Source of the DNA: an uncultured Muribaculaceae bacterium | GTDB lineage: Bacteria > Bacteroidota > Bacteroidia > Bacteroidales > Muribaculaceae | Reading direction: 5' to 3' | Assembly (NCBI GenBank): GCA_910577355.1 | Contig: CAJTMY010000031.1 | Span: 1 to 33,487 of the forward strand | Length of the DNA stretch: 33,487 nt | In this document: piece after piece, positions 7,120-15,617 of the stretch | How the letters are laid out: every line of letters starts with the position of its first letter | Position numbering within the stretch: the stretch's first letter is position 1 | Notes under the pieces: generated by a model | The model's input: the letters and a program-made list of their open reading frames with translations, nothing else | Told to the model about the DNA's origin: nothing | The model's database searches: none | Position numbers and translations under genes: made by a program

Positions 7120-8332
7120 CCTTCTGCGCGAAATAGGCCAGACACTGCGCAACAACCGCCTGCGCACCATCCTCACCGGAGTGTCGGTATCATGGGGCAT
7201 ATTCATGCTCATAGTGCTGCTTGGTGCCTCGCGCGGTGTGGCCAATGGTTTCCGTGCCAACATGGCAGGACAAAGCACCAATGTGATATCATTTTATAAC
7301 GGATTCACATCCAAGCCATACAAGGGCTTTGAAGACGGCCGGTATGTGCAGCTCAAAGGCTCTGACGTAGAAGTCATAGAGCATAACAACAGCGATATCG
7401 TGAGCCGTGCCGGTGCCTATGCCTCGGTGGATACGGCCAAGATATCCACCTCGCGCGATGTGCTGTCCGACGGATTCGACGCCGTGTATCCCGACGTGCT
7501 CGGCACAAGCAGAATCAAGATGATCCACGGGCGTTTCATAAACCGGCGCGATATCAATGAGGGCCGCCGAGTGATCGTGCTGTCCGACAAGAATGCCCGC
7601 ACCCTCTTCGGCGACGATGCCGAGGCTGTCGGCAATACGGTGCAGAGCCTCGGCCTTGCATGGACGGTTGTAGGTGTGTACAGCCACAGGTGGCGCTCGC
7701 AGTCGATGGTGCCGTACACCGCATATAAGGCCGTGACAGGTAATACCGATAAGGCCTATCAGATAGATGTCACGGTAGAGGGGCTCAAGACCGAGGCCGA
7801 CGGCGAGCGCGCCGAACAGGAGATACGCAACACCCTGGCGAAGCGCCATACATTCGCCCCCGATGATAAAAGCGCCCTGTGGGTGTATAACCGCTTCAGC
7901 AGCTATCTAACCAATGCCGCTGCGATGGGCTATCTCGACCTTGGTGTATGGATAATAGGCCTGTTCACACTGCTGTCGGGCATCGTGGGCGTGAGCAACA
8001 TCATGTTTGTGTCGGTGCGAGAGCGTACTCACGAAATCGGCATACGCCGCGCCATCGGCGCAAAGCCCCGTTCGGTGCTCACTCAGATTTTGGCCGAGAG
8101 TGTCGCCGTTACATCGTTGTTCGGCTACATCGGCATTGTGCTTGGCACACTTGTGCTGCAGATAATAGCCGGTATACAGGGCGAGAGCGAGGGGTTCAAA
8201 GATCCGACGGTCGACCTCGCCATAGCCGCCAAGGTGGCCGTGGCACTGATAATATGCGGCGCGCTGGCCGGACTCTTCCCGGCGCTGAAAGCCGTTAAGG
8301 TAAAACCTGTAGAAGCTCTGAGGGACGAATGA
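7112..8332 (+). CDS. MacB-like ABC transporter permease, first of two
   Basis: The 406-residue inner-membrane protein has the MacB/FtsX topology: an N-terminal membrane helix (about 20-40, RTILTGVSVSWGIFMLIVLL), a large periplasmic MacB_PCD domain (about 45-270) and three C-terminal helices (about 275-300, 330-355 and 370-392). The cytoplasmic coupling segment ERTHEIGIRRAIGA follows the second helix. It overlaps the ATPase gene by eight bases and the second permease by four (ATGA), so the subunits should be translationally coupled. MacB-type permeases work as dimers and transmit ATP-driven movement to the periplasm without carrying substrate through the membrane. With a distinct second permease next door, the natural form is probably a heterodimer. 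Substrate is unknown; peptides, lipids, siderophores or macrolide-like compounds are family possibilities. Confidence 0.92.
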   Translation: MIDLLREIGQTLRNNRLRTILTGVSVSWGIFMLIVLLGASRGVANGFRANMAGQSTNVISFYNGFTSKPYKGFEDGRYVQLKGSDVEVIEHNNSDIVSRAGAYASVDTAKISTSRDVLSDGFDAVYPDVLGTSRIKMIHGRFINRRDINEGRRVIVLSDKNARTLFGDDAEAVGNTVQSLGLAWTVVGVYSHRWRSQSMVPYTAYKAVTGNTDKAYQIDVTVEGLKTEADGERAEQEIRNTLAKRHTFAPDDKSALWVYNRFSSYLTNAAAMGYLDLGVWIIGLFTLLSGIVGVSNIMFVSVRERTHEIGIRRAIGAKPRSVLTQILAESVAVTSLFGYIGIVLGTLVLQIIAGIQGESEGFKDPTVDLAIAAKVAVALIICGALAGLFPALKAVKVKPVEALRDE

Positions 8333-9576
8333 AGACATCAATCTTTGACATAGAGAATTGGCGCGAGATCGTAGCCACCTTGTCGCGCAACAAGACACGC
8401 ACCTTCCTTACCGCTTTCGGCATATTCTGGGGCACGGCCATGCTGGCTATGCTTTGGGGCGGCGCACACGGCTTCGAGGGGATAATGCGGCGCAATTTCG
8501 CCGGTTTCACAGCCAATACAGGCGCGGTGTTCTCGGGTGTGCGTGGTATCAGCTATAAGGGATTCAACAAAGGCTCCTACTGGACACTCACCGAGCAGGA
8601 CGTGGCCGACATACGCCGCCGCGCGCCATATATCGAATACTCCTCGGAAATAAACCGCAAGTATGTGAAAAGCATCTACAACGACAAGTCGAAGAAAGCC
8701 AATGCTCTCGGCGTCGATCCTGATTTTGCCCGCATACAGATTCCGGTAATATACGAAGGCCGCTTCATCAACGATACCGATGTGCGCGGCACGGCCAAGG
8801 TCACTGTCATAGGCAAGAATCTTGCCAACGAGCTTTTTGGCGGCGAGTCACCACTCGGCAAGTATGTAAGCCTCAACGGTATATATTTCAAGGTGGTGGG
8901 CGTGGCCGGCCAGAAGGGCGAGGCGAGCATAATGAGCCGTGTTGACGACAGCTTCATTCTGCCATCGGTCACCATGCGCAACGCTTTCAACCGCGGCACC
9001 ACTGTCGACGGGCTGATGTACACGGCTCCCGCAGGGCATAAGCCGTCGGACAACGAGATATCGATACGCCGCACACTGTCGGCCGCGCACTATATACATC
9101 CCGACGACGAGCGTGCCGTGAACTTCATGGACGTGTCGGAGATGTTCGAGATGATCGACACCATGTTTCTCGGTCTGAGCCTATTGGCGCTCTTTATCGG
9201 CGCAAGCTCGCTGATGGCCGGCGTGATAGGCGTGGGCAACATAATGTGGATAATCGTGAAGGAGCGCACACACGAGTTCGGCATCCGACGCGCCATAGGC
9301 GCCACTCCTGCCGATATCACCGTGCAGGTGCTGTCCGAGAGTGTATTGCTCACACTTGTGGCCGGTGTGGCCGGTGTGTGCTTCGCATGTCTGGTGCTCG
9401 GTATCGCCGACAATGCCACCATGTCGCCCACACTCGGCGTCGCCGGATTCCAGCTGCCGTTCACCACAGCTGCCGCTATCGTCGTGATATTCTTTATCCT
9501 CGGTTCGCTCGCCGGAACGCTTCCGGCTGTGAAGGCCATGAGAATCAAGCCCATCGAGGCAATCCGTGACAAATAA
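8329..9576 (+). CDS. MacB-like ABC transporter permease, second of two
   Basis: This 415-residue paralogue of the preceding gene has the same layout: an N-terminal amphipathic segment and membrane helix (about 22-45), a periplasmic domain (about 50-280) and three C-terminal helices with ERTHEFGIRRAIGATP as coupling segment. The ectodomains of the two permeases share the opening pattern (both have an S-YKGF or KPYKGF motif about 65-75 residues in) but differ widely afterwards, so they are old paralogues and not a recent duplication. The start overlaps the previous stop in an ATGA. It ends 22 bases before the adaptor gene. The inferred role is the second half of a heterodimeric MacB-like mechanotransmission exporter. 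Confidence 0.92.
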   Translation: MKTSIFDIENWREIVATLSRNKTRTFLTAFGIFWGTAMLAMLWGGAHGFEGIMRRNFAGFTANTGAVFSGVRGISYKGFNKGSYWTLTEQDVADIRRRAPYIEYSSEINRKYVKSIYNDKSKKANALGVDPDFARIQIPVIYEGRFINDTDVRGTAKVTVIGKNLANELFGGESPLGKYVSLNGIYFKVVGVAGQKGEASIMSRVDDSFILPSVTMRNAFNRGTTVDGLMYTAPAGHKPSDNEISIRRTLSAAHYIHPDDERAVNFMDVSEMFEMIDTMFLGLSLLALFIGASSLMAGVIGVGNIMWIIVKERTHEFGIRRAIGATPADITVQVLSESVLLTLVAGVAGVCFACLVLGIADNATMSPTLGVAGFQLPFTTAAAIVVIFFILGSLAGTLPAVKAMRIKPIEAIRDK

Positions 9577-9598
9577 CAGAAACACCATAAAGACAGAA

Positions 9599-10693
9599 AT
9601 GAAAAAGTTTTTCCGTATTCTCCTCTGGACGATCGTAGCCCTTGTGTTTGTGGGCACATTCGTCTACCTCTACCTCAATTCAAAGGGCGAAGAAGAGCGC
9701 TTCGCCACCGTGCAGCCCGAGCGTGTGACCATCGAGCGCAGCACCGTCCTCACCGGCAAAATCGAGCCGCGCGACGAGATTCTTATCAAACCGCAGATAT
9801 CGGGTATAATCTCCGAGATCAAGGTCGAGGCCGGCGATCAGGTGCATGCCGGCGATGTGATAGCCACCATCAAGGTGATCCCCGAGGCATCGCAGCTGTC
9901 ATCGGCACAGAATCGCGTGAATGTGGCCGAGATAGACCTCGCCGACGCCAAGACAAAATACGAGCGCGACAAAGCACTCTACGAGAAGAAAGTGATTTCG
10001 CGCGAGGAATTCGAGAACACCGAGAAGACATACAATCGTGCCCGCTATGAGCTCGATGCCGCCCGCGACGCCTATCGCATCGTGCGCGAGGGCGTATCGC
10101 AATACAATGCCTCGGAGAGCAACACACAGGTGCGCGCCACAATCGACGGCCTCGTGCTCGACGTGCCCGTGAAGGTGGGCTCTTCGGTCATACAGTCAAA
10201 TACATTCAACGACGGCACAACCATCGCCACAATCGCCGACATGTCAAACCTCATATTCCGTGGCAATGTCGACGAGACCGAGGTGGGACGCCTCAGCGTC
10301 GGCCTACCTATGCAGATATCTATCGGCGCCATGCCCGACCTGTCGCCCACTGCGGTTATCGAGTATATATCACCTAAAGGCAGCGACACGAGCGGCGCCA
10401 ACACATTCGAGATAAAAGCCGCCCTCAAACTCGACAATTACGAAGGTCTGCGCGCCGGATACAGCGCCAACGCCTCGGTAAGCCTCGAGAAGGCCGCCGA
10501 TATCCTCGCCGTGCCCGAGTCGGTGGTGGAATTCTCCGGCGACTCGGCATATGTGTACATCCTCACCGACACCGTTCCAAAGCCCGCGTTTGCACGCACA
10601 GCCATAACAACAGGCATAAGCGACGGAATCAATATCGAGGTAAAGGAAGGCATTGACTCAACTGCCGTGCTGCGCGGCGAGAAAATCCAATGA
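9599..10693 (+). CDS. Periplasmic adaptor (membrane fusion protein), MacA/HlyD family
   Basis: The 364-residue adaptor bridges the inner-membrane permeases and the outer-membrane channel. It has an N-terminal membrane anchor (FFRILLWTIVALVFVGTFVY), a split lipoyl/biotinyl-like domain (first half containing GKIEPRDEILIKPQISG and AGDQVHAGDVIA; second half ATIDGLVLDVPVKVGSSV) around an alpha-helical hairpin (about 95-165), then beta-barrel and membrane-proximal domains. The ATG at 9599 is chosen over a GTG at 9566, which would lie inside the second permease gene and add residues ahead of the basic MKKFF that begins a normal anchor. Its stop overlaps the TolC-like gene start in an ATGA. The helical hairpin is relatively short, as in MacA-type rather than HlyD-type adaptors. 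Confidence 0.93.
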   Translation: MKKFFRILLWTIVALVFVGTFVYLYLNSKGEEERFATVQPERVTIERSTVLTGKIEPRDEILIKPQISGIISEIKVEAGDQVHAGDVIATIKVIPEASQLSSAQNRVNVAEIDLADAKTKYERDKALYEKKVISREEFENTEKTYNRARYELDAARDAYRIVREGVSQYNASESNTQVRATIDGLVLDVPVKVGSSVIQSNTFNDGTTIATIADMSNLIFRGNVDETEVGRLSVGLPMQISIGAMPDLSPTAVIEYISPKGSDTSGANTFEIKAALKLDNYEGLRAGYSANASVSLEKAADILAVPESVVEFSGDSAYVYILTDTVPKPAFARTAITTGISDGINIEVKEGIDSTAVLRGEKIQ

Positions 10694-11994
10694 CCGCGAT
10701 GAAACATATAGTATTGACACTCCTTGTCGCAGCCTCGGCCATAGCGGCTCAGGCGCAGGAAACGTGGTCGCTCGACCGATGCGTGGCCTATGCCGTCGAC
10801 AACAATATAAGTGTTAAGCGCCAGGCCTTGCAGGCCACACAGGGAGAACTCGCCATAACCGAGGCCAAAGACCGTTTCCTGCCTCAGGTGAGCGGCTATG
10901 CCTCGCAGAGTTTCAACTTCGGCCGCGGTCTTACAGCCGACAATACCTATGCCAACCGCAACACATCGTCATTCTCGGCGGGCGCACAGCTGTCGTTGCC
11001 CATATTTCAGGGACTTTCGGCAGTACGCCGCCTCGACTATGCCAAGGCCGACCTGCGGGCACTCGTCGAGCAGACCGAAGCCGCCAAGGACGATGTCGAG
11101 CTCAACGTAATAGGCCAGTATCTTCAGGCTCTTTATACTGCCGAGATGGTGCAGGTGGCACGCGTGCGACTCGGCATCTCCCGCGACGAGCTTGTGCGTC
11201 GCAATGCCTTGCTTGAGGCCGGCAAGATTCCGGAACTGGATATTTACCAGGCGCAGGCGCAGGTGAGCCAGGATGAATTGTATCTTGTTAACTGCGTCAA
11301 TGACAGCGCCATCGCCATGCTCGACCTCAAGCAGCTGCTCAACCTGCCCGCCGAGGCCGATTTTTCCATCGAGGCATTGCCGGATACCCTTATGCCACTT
11401 CTCGATCCGGTCGAGGTATATGCCAACGCACTGGCCGGCAATCATGCCATCAAGGCCGGACGTCTGGCCGCCGAGGCCGCCGATAAAAGCGTGTCGCTCG
11501 CCAAGACGGGCTACATACCCACATTGTCGTTCAACGCCGGCATAGGCTCGAATTATTACACCGTTTCTGGCATGAAATCCGAAGGATTCGGTCCGCAGAT
11601 GCGCCACAACTTCGCCAAGCAGATTGGCTTCTCCCTGTCGGTGCCGGTTTTCGACGCCTTCTCCACCCGCAACTCCGTGCGCCGCGCTCGGGTGCAGGCC
11701 GACAATGCCCGCCTGCAGCTCGACGACTCGCGCCAACGCCTGTACAAATCCATAATGACTGCCTATACACAGGCCACTGCCGCGCACAAAAAACGCGATG
11801 CCGCACTTGTGGCTGTTGAGTCGGCCGAAAAAGCCTTCGAGGCCATGCGCATCAAGTACGACAACGGCAAGGCCAACGCCACCGAATACGAGAAATCGCG
11901 CAGCGACTACACATCCTCGCTCGCCGAGTCGGTACAGGCCCGCTATGAAGCCCTCCTCCGCGCCCGCATCCTCAGCTTCTACAATCGGGAATAA
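10690..11994 (+). CDS. TolC-family outer-membrane efflux channel
   Basis: The 434-residue protein has a signal peptide (about 1-22, hydrophobic IVLTLLVAASAIAAQAQ, cleavage probably after AQA or AQAQ) and two tandem outer-membrane efflux repeats typical of TolC. Each is rich in Ala/Gln/Glu helices, with the first beginning WSLDRCVAYAVDNN and the second near SVSLAKTGYIPTLSFNAG. Trimeric TolC proteins form the exit duct across periplasm and outer membrane. The start at 10690 overlaps the adaptor stop; an internal ATG at 10699 would also give a complete signal peptide and cannot be excluded. This gene closes the five-gene export operon and is followed by a hairpin shared with the convergent kdsA operon. 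Confidence 0.93.
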   Translation: MTAMKHIVLTLLVAASAIAAQAQETWSLDRCVAYAVDNNISVKRQALQATQGELAITEAKDRFLPQVSGYASQSFNFGRGLTADNTYANRNTSSFSAGAQLSLPIFQGLSAVRRLDYAKADLRALVEQTEAAKDDVELNVIGQYLQALYTAEMVQVARVRLGISRDELVRRNALLEAGKIPELDIYQAQAQVSQDELYLVNCVNDSAIAMLDLKQLLNLPAEADFSIEALPDTLMPLLDPVEVYANALAGNHAIKAGRLAAEAADKSVSLAKTGYIPTLSFNAGIGSNYYTVSGMKSEGFGPQMRHNFAKQIGFSLSVPVFDAFSTRNSVRRARVQADNARLQLDDSRQRLYKSIMTAYTQATAAHKKRDAALVAVESAEKAFEAMRIKYDNGKANATEYEKSRSDYTSSLAESVQARYEALLRARILSFYNRE

Positions 11995-12016
11995 TCTATT
12001 GATACTTTTGGATAAA

Positions 12017-12055
12017 GACTTATAGGACTGATATGGCATATTGGCCCTATAAGTC
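12017..12055. terminator. Bidirectional hairpin between convergent tolC-like and kdsA operons
   Basis: GACTTATAGG at 12017-12026 pairs perfectly with CCTATAAGTC at 12046-12055 (10 bp, 19-base loop). T-rich sequence follows on the plus side (TTATAAATCTT) and TTTATCC on the minus side, so it may end transcription from both directions. Confidence 0.6.
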
Positions 12056-12084
12056 TTATAAATCTTATAATCAGCCTATGTTCT

Positions 12085-12903
12085 TCAGAATCCGTTGATG
12101 GTGGCGCGGAGGGCGGTGAGGCGGTGCAGCAGGGCGGGGAGCAGGTCGAGGCGGAGCATGTTGGCGCCGTCGCTCTTGGCCCGGGCCGGGTCGGGGTGTG
12201 TCTCGATGAACAGGCCGTCGGCGCCGACGGCGATTGCTGCGCGTGCTATGGTCTCGATCATGTCGGGCCGGCCGCCGGTGACACCGCCGGTGGTGTTGGG
12301 CTGCTGCAGCGAGTGGGTCACGTCCATTATCACGGGGCACTTGCATTGCTGCTGCATTTCGGGGATGCCTCGGAAGTCGACTATGAGATCGCCGTAGCCG
12401 AATGTGGTGCCGCGGTCGGTCACCATAACCTGTTCATTGCCTGATTCGCGCACCTTGTCGACGGCAAACCGCATCGAGCCGGGTGCCAGAAACTGGCCTT
12501 TCTTGATATTGACGGCGCGACCTGTACGGGCGGCGGCCACGAGGAGATCGGTCTGCCGGCACAGGAAGGCCGGAATCTGCAATATGTCCACATATGGTGC
12601 GGCCATGGCGGCCTCGGATGCGTCGTGTATGTCGGTCACGACAGGCACGCCCACGGTATCGCGTACTTCGGCGAGTATCCCGAGTGCCTTCTCGTCGCCG
12701 ATGCCTGTGAAGGAGTCGAGGCGCGAGCGGTTGGCCTTGCGGTACGAGCCTTTGAACACATAGGGGATGTCGAGCTCGCGGCACAGCGGGGCTATCTCGG
12801 CGGCGATGTCGAGAGCCATCTGCCGGCCTTCTATGACGCACGGGCCGGCGAGCAGGAAGAAGTTGCGTGTGGACGACGAACTGAGGTATTGCGGAATTGT
12901 CAT
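12085..12903 (-). CDS. kdsA: 3-deoxy-8-phosphooctulonate (KDO-8-P) synthase
   Basis: KdsA condenses phosphoenolpyruvate with arabinose 5-phosphate to KDO-8-phosphate, the first committed step to the KDO sugar of lipopolysaccharide inner core. The 272-residue TIM-barrel protein shows the family signatures LLAGPCVIEG (17-26), FKGSYRKANRS, NIKKGQFLAP, TDRGTTFGYGDLIVDFR, DVTHSLQQP and FIETHPDPARAKSDG. Cys22 in AGPCVIEG is at the position occupied by Asn in the E. coli metal-independent enzyme, so this should be a class II, metal-dependent KdsA. Its ATG overlaps the rsmE stop in an ATGA. It is the last gene of the six-gene operon and is followed by a hairpin. Confidence 0.97.
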   Translation of the reverse strand: MTIPQYLSSSSTRNFFLLAGPCVIEGRQMALDIAAEIAPLCRELDIPYVFKGSYRKANRSRLDSFTGIGDEKALGILAEVRDTVGVPVVTDIHDASEAAMAAPYVDILQIPAFLCRQTDLLVAAARTGRAVNIKKGQFLAPGSMRFAVDKVRESGNEQVMVTDRGTTFGYGDLIVDFRGIPEMQQQCKCPVIMDVTHSLQQPNTTGGVTGGRPDMIETIARAAIAVGADGLFIETHPDPARAKSDGANMLRLDLLPALLHRLTALRATINGF

Positions 12904-13610
12904 TGGGCGAGTGTGTTGATGATTTGGAATGTATCGCAGGCTACGAGGGCGGCTGTCTCGGTGCGCAGGCGGTTGTCGCCGAGTGTGACCGGTATCCAGC
13001 CGTTGTCGAGAGCCAGATGTATCTCTTCGGGCGAGAAGTCGCCTTCAGGGCCTATTAGCACTGTGACGTCGGTATCGGGCATAAGCTCGCAGGCGAGCTG
13101 TCGGCGCGGTATCGACGGGTCGCAATAGGCGATGAAGCGTTGCTGTGATGTGCAGCTGTTTATGAAGTCGCGGTATGGAGTCATTGCATCGATCTGCGGC
13201 AGCACGGCCTTGAGCGACTGCTTCATGGCCGATACGGCTATCTTGGCAAGGCGCTCCGTGTTGATGTCCTTGCGCTCGGAGTGTCGGCAGCGCAGCGGCA
13301 CTATGCGGTCGACACCTATCTCTACCAGTTTCTCCACAAGCCACTCCATGCGGTCGTTGTGTTTTGTAGGAGCTATGGCTATGGTGATGCTGCCGCGCCA
13401 CACCTTGGGCAGTGCGACGGTTTCGGTGATGTCTACGGTTGCACGGCGCGGATTTGCGTCGCGCAGGATACAGCGGTACAGCATGCCGGCGCCGTCCACC
13501 ACCTCGATGCTGTCGCCCGGATGCATTCTGAGCACGCGCACGCAATGCCCCGAATCGCTCTCGGGCAGCGTGAGCGTCTCCGCTATGTCAGGTGCGTGGA
13601 AGCGTATCAT
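12900..13610 (-). CDS. rsmE: 16S rRNA m3U1498 methyltransferase RsmE
   Basis: RsmE methylates N3 of U1498 in 16S rRNA on the assembled 30S subunit using S-adenosylmethionine. The 236-residue protein has an N-terminal PUA-like RNA-binding domain (about 1-70, with HCVRVLRMHPGDSIEVVDG) and a SPOUT knot domain. In it, IAPTKHNDRMEWLVEKLVEIG, RCRHSERK, VLIGPEGDFSPEEI and LGDNRLRTETAAL are the family's cofactor-binding and dimer segments. The ATG at 13610 is preferred because MIRFHAP matches the usual start and because it overlaps the upstream MFS stop in an ATGA; upstream in-frame codons lie within the MFS gene. It overlaps kdsA by four bases downstream. Confidence 0.95.
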   Translation of the reverse strand: MIRFHAPDIAETLTLPESDSGHCVRVLRMHPGDSIEVVDGAGMLYRCILRDANPRRATVDITETVALPKVWRGSITIAIAPTKHNDRMEWLVEKLVEIGVDRIVPLRCRHSERKDINTERLAKIAVSAMKQSLKAVLPQIDAMTPYRDFINSCTSQQRFIAYCDPSIPRRQLACELMPDTDVTVLIGPEGDFSPEEIHLALDNGWIPVTLGDNRLRTETAALVACDTFQIINTLAQ

Positions 13611-14959
13611 TGCTGTTTGTCTTCCACAAAGCCGCCTGCACCGGCGGGAGTTTCCTCGGCCTGCTCCACACTTGCGGAGTCGTGATTTTTCGGCTGCTTG
13701 AATATGAAATAGAAAAGCACGCCCACGATAAGCGCATAGCCGGCGAATATATACCATGATTCGCGCCAGCCGGCGAGCTGCTGCACGGCATCAAGGCCGG
13801 GTGCGAATACATTCTTGTTGATAACAAGTGTTCCGGCGAGGAAAGTGCCTACCGAAGCACCGATGCCGTTGGTCATGATCATGAACAGACCCTGAGCCGA
13901 CGAGCGCAACTCGGGCGATGTCTGGCTGTCGACAAAGAGACCGCCCGACACGTTGAAGAAGTCGAACGCCACGCCGTAGACGATGCACGAGAGCATCAGC
14001 AACCATACACCCGAGGGGCTTGTATTGCCGAGGCCGAAGAAGCCGAAGCGCATTACCCAGGCAAACATGGCGATGAGCATCACACCCTTGATGCCGAACT
14101 TGTGCAGACATATCGGGATGAGCAGGATGCACAGCGCTTCGCTGGCCTGTGACAGCGATATCAGGAAGGTGGGATTGGCGGCGAAGAAATCATGTGCATA
14201 CTGCTCCACCTTGCCGAAATGCTCTATGAACATGGTGCCGTACGAATTGGTGATCTGCAGCGAAACGCCGAGCAGCATGCTGAATATGAAGAATATGGCC
14301 ATCTCCTTGCGCTTGAAAAGCTTGAAAGCGCTGAGGCCAAGGACATCGGCGAGCGACCCGCGCGAGTCGCGGTTGGTGTCGCATGCAGGCATCGTGAGCG
14401 CGTACAGCGCCAGAATAAAACTGATGATACCGCAGGTAAAGAACTGGTAGTATGTGAACTGTATCGCCTGTCCGTCGATGGCCACGAAATTTACAAACAG
14501 CTCGGCACATATGAAGCCCACGGTGCCGAAGCAGCGTATCGCCGGAAATTCTTTCACAGTATCCATCCCGGCCTTCGACATGGCGCTGAATGCCACTGAG
14601 TTGTTGAGACCTATGGTAGGCATGAAGAATGCTACGGACAGTGTATAAAGCGTGAACAGCGGCCCGAAATGCACATCATCGCCCGCGCTCATGGCATACC
14701 ATCCTGCCGCCACCATAAATGCGCCGGCAAGCACGTGGCACAGGCTCATCATTTTCTGGGCGGGGATGAACCGGTCGGCGATCACGCCGATAAGACCGGG
14801 CATGAACAGCGATACCAGGCCTTGCACGGTGTAGAACCAGAATACATAGTCGCCGAGGCCGGCGCTGCCGAGATACATGCCCAATGATACAAGGTATGAG
14901 CCCCATACGGCGAATTCCAGGAAGCCGAGAGCCGCCAGGCGTACTTTAAGACTTTTCAT
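13607..14959 (-). CDS. MFS transporter, nucleoside:H+ symporter (NupG-like) family
   Basis: The 450-residue inner-membrane protein has about 12 hydrophobic segments, with a longer cytoplasmic loop near the middle (about 190-215, CDTNRDSRGSLADVLG). The start MKSLKVRLAALGFLEFAVWGSYL, the GLIGVIADRFIPAQKMM loop after helix 2 and the FDFFNVSGGLFVDSQTSPELRSSAQGLFMIMTNGIG segment are typical of the NupG/XapB nucleoside/H+ symporters. Proton-coupled nucleoside uptake is therefore the likely role, which fits with purine salvage by hpt elsewhere in the window, although the two are not linked. The C-terminal tail after helix 12 is charged and probably cytosolic. It follows the BFN gene by 56 bases without a visible promoter and overlaps rsmE by four bases. 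Confidence 0.87.
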   Translation of the reverse strand: MKSLKVRLAALGFLEFAVWGSYLVSLGMYLGSAGLGDYVFWFYTVQGLVSLFMPGLIGVIADRFIPAQKMMSLCHVLAGAFMVAAGWYAMSAGDDVHFGPLFTLYTLSVAFFMPTIGLNNSVAFSAMSKAGMDTVKEFPAIRCFGTVGFICAELFVNFVAIDGQAIQFTYYQFFTCGIISFILALYALTMPACDTNRDSRGSLADVLGLSAFKLFKRKEMAIFFIFSMLLGVSLQITNSYGTMFIEHFGKVEQYAHDFFAANPTFLISLSQASEALCILLIPICLHKFGIKGVMLIAMFAWVMRFGFFGLGNTSPSGVWLLMLSCIVYGVAFDFFNVSGGLFVDSQTSPELRSSAQGLFMIMTNGIGASVGTFLAGTLVINKNVFAPGLDAVQQLAGWRESWYIFAGYALIVGVLFYFIFKQPKNHDSASVEQAEETPAGAGGFVEDKQQ

Positions 14960-15015
14960 TTTATTATTCGGTTTTTCGGGTTTTTCAATATAACGGTATC
15001 TGATTTGCGGTGGTT

Positions 15016-15612
15016 TTATTGCTGCGCCTTTTTACGTTTGATTATCTCGCTTATGCGGGCGGCCTCTTCGTAGTTCTCGTCGTCGATAAGTTTGGCAAGC
15101 ATTTTTTCGAGTTCCTCTACTGCGAGGCGTTCGGGTGCCGGTTCGGGCGATATGTCGGTTATTGGCGCTTCTGCATCTTCGCCGGAGTCGGAAGGCTCGT
15201 CCTCGATGATGAAGCCTGTCTCCTCGAGTATCGCCTTTGTCGTCCATATCGGTGCCTTGCAGCGCATTGCGATGGCTATGGCGTCGGATGTGCGGGCGTC
15301 GAGCACAATCTGCCGATCGCCGTCGCTGAAAGTGAGTTCCGACGAGAATATGCCGTCCTCGAAGCGGTAGATGAACACCTCGCGCAGCCGCACACCGAAT
15401 GCCTGGGCGAAACTCATGAACAGGTCGTGTGTGAGTGGCTGGGGCGGCGTGATGCCTTCGAGACGTATGGCTATCGACTGTGCCTCCGCTGCGCCTATCA
15501 CCACCGGTATGCGGTAAGGGCCGTCCTCCTGAGCCAGCAGCAACGCGAACGCTCCACTCTGCAGCTGGTTGTACGACAGTCCCATTACATTGAGTTTTAT
15601 ACGGTCTTCCAT
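15016..15612 (-). CDS. Bifunctional nuclease (BFN/DUF151) family protein with C-terminal UVR motif
   Basis: The 198-residue protein has a BFN domain at about 1-125 (LNVMGLSYNQLQSGAFAL, YRIPVVIGAAEAQSIAIRL, VLDARTSDAIAIAMR) and, after an acidic linker, a UVR motif at about 163-198 (LEKMLAKLIDDENYEEAARI). Plant and bacterial BFN proteins have been reported to act as nucleases, but the physiological role in bacteria is unclear. UVR motifs mediate contacts in UvrB/UvrC and also occur in Clp-associated McsA proteins. The ATG at 15612 is preferred to one at 15648, which would lie inside mnmA; it is five bases after the mnmA stop. Its position between a tRNA thiolase and an rRNA methyltransferase suggests an RNA-related task, which is inference. 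Confidence 0.88.
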   Translation of the reverse strand: MEDRIKLNVMGLSYNQLQSGAFALLLAQEDGPYRIPVVIGAAEAQSIAIRLEGITPPQPLTHDLFMSFAQAFGVRLREVFIYRFEDGIFSSELTFSDGDRQIVLDARTSDAIAIAMRCKAPIWTTKAILEETGFIIEDEPSDSGEDAEAPITDISPEPAPERLAVEELEKMLAKLIDDENYEEAARISEIIKRKKAQQ

Positions 15613-15617
15613 AAGTT

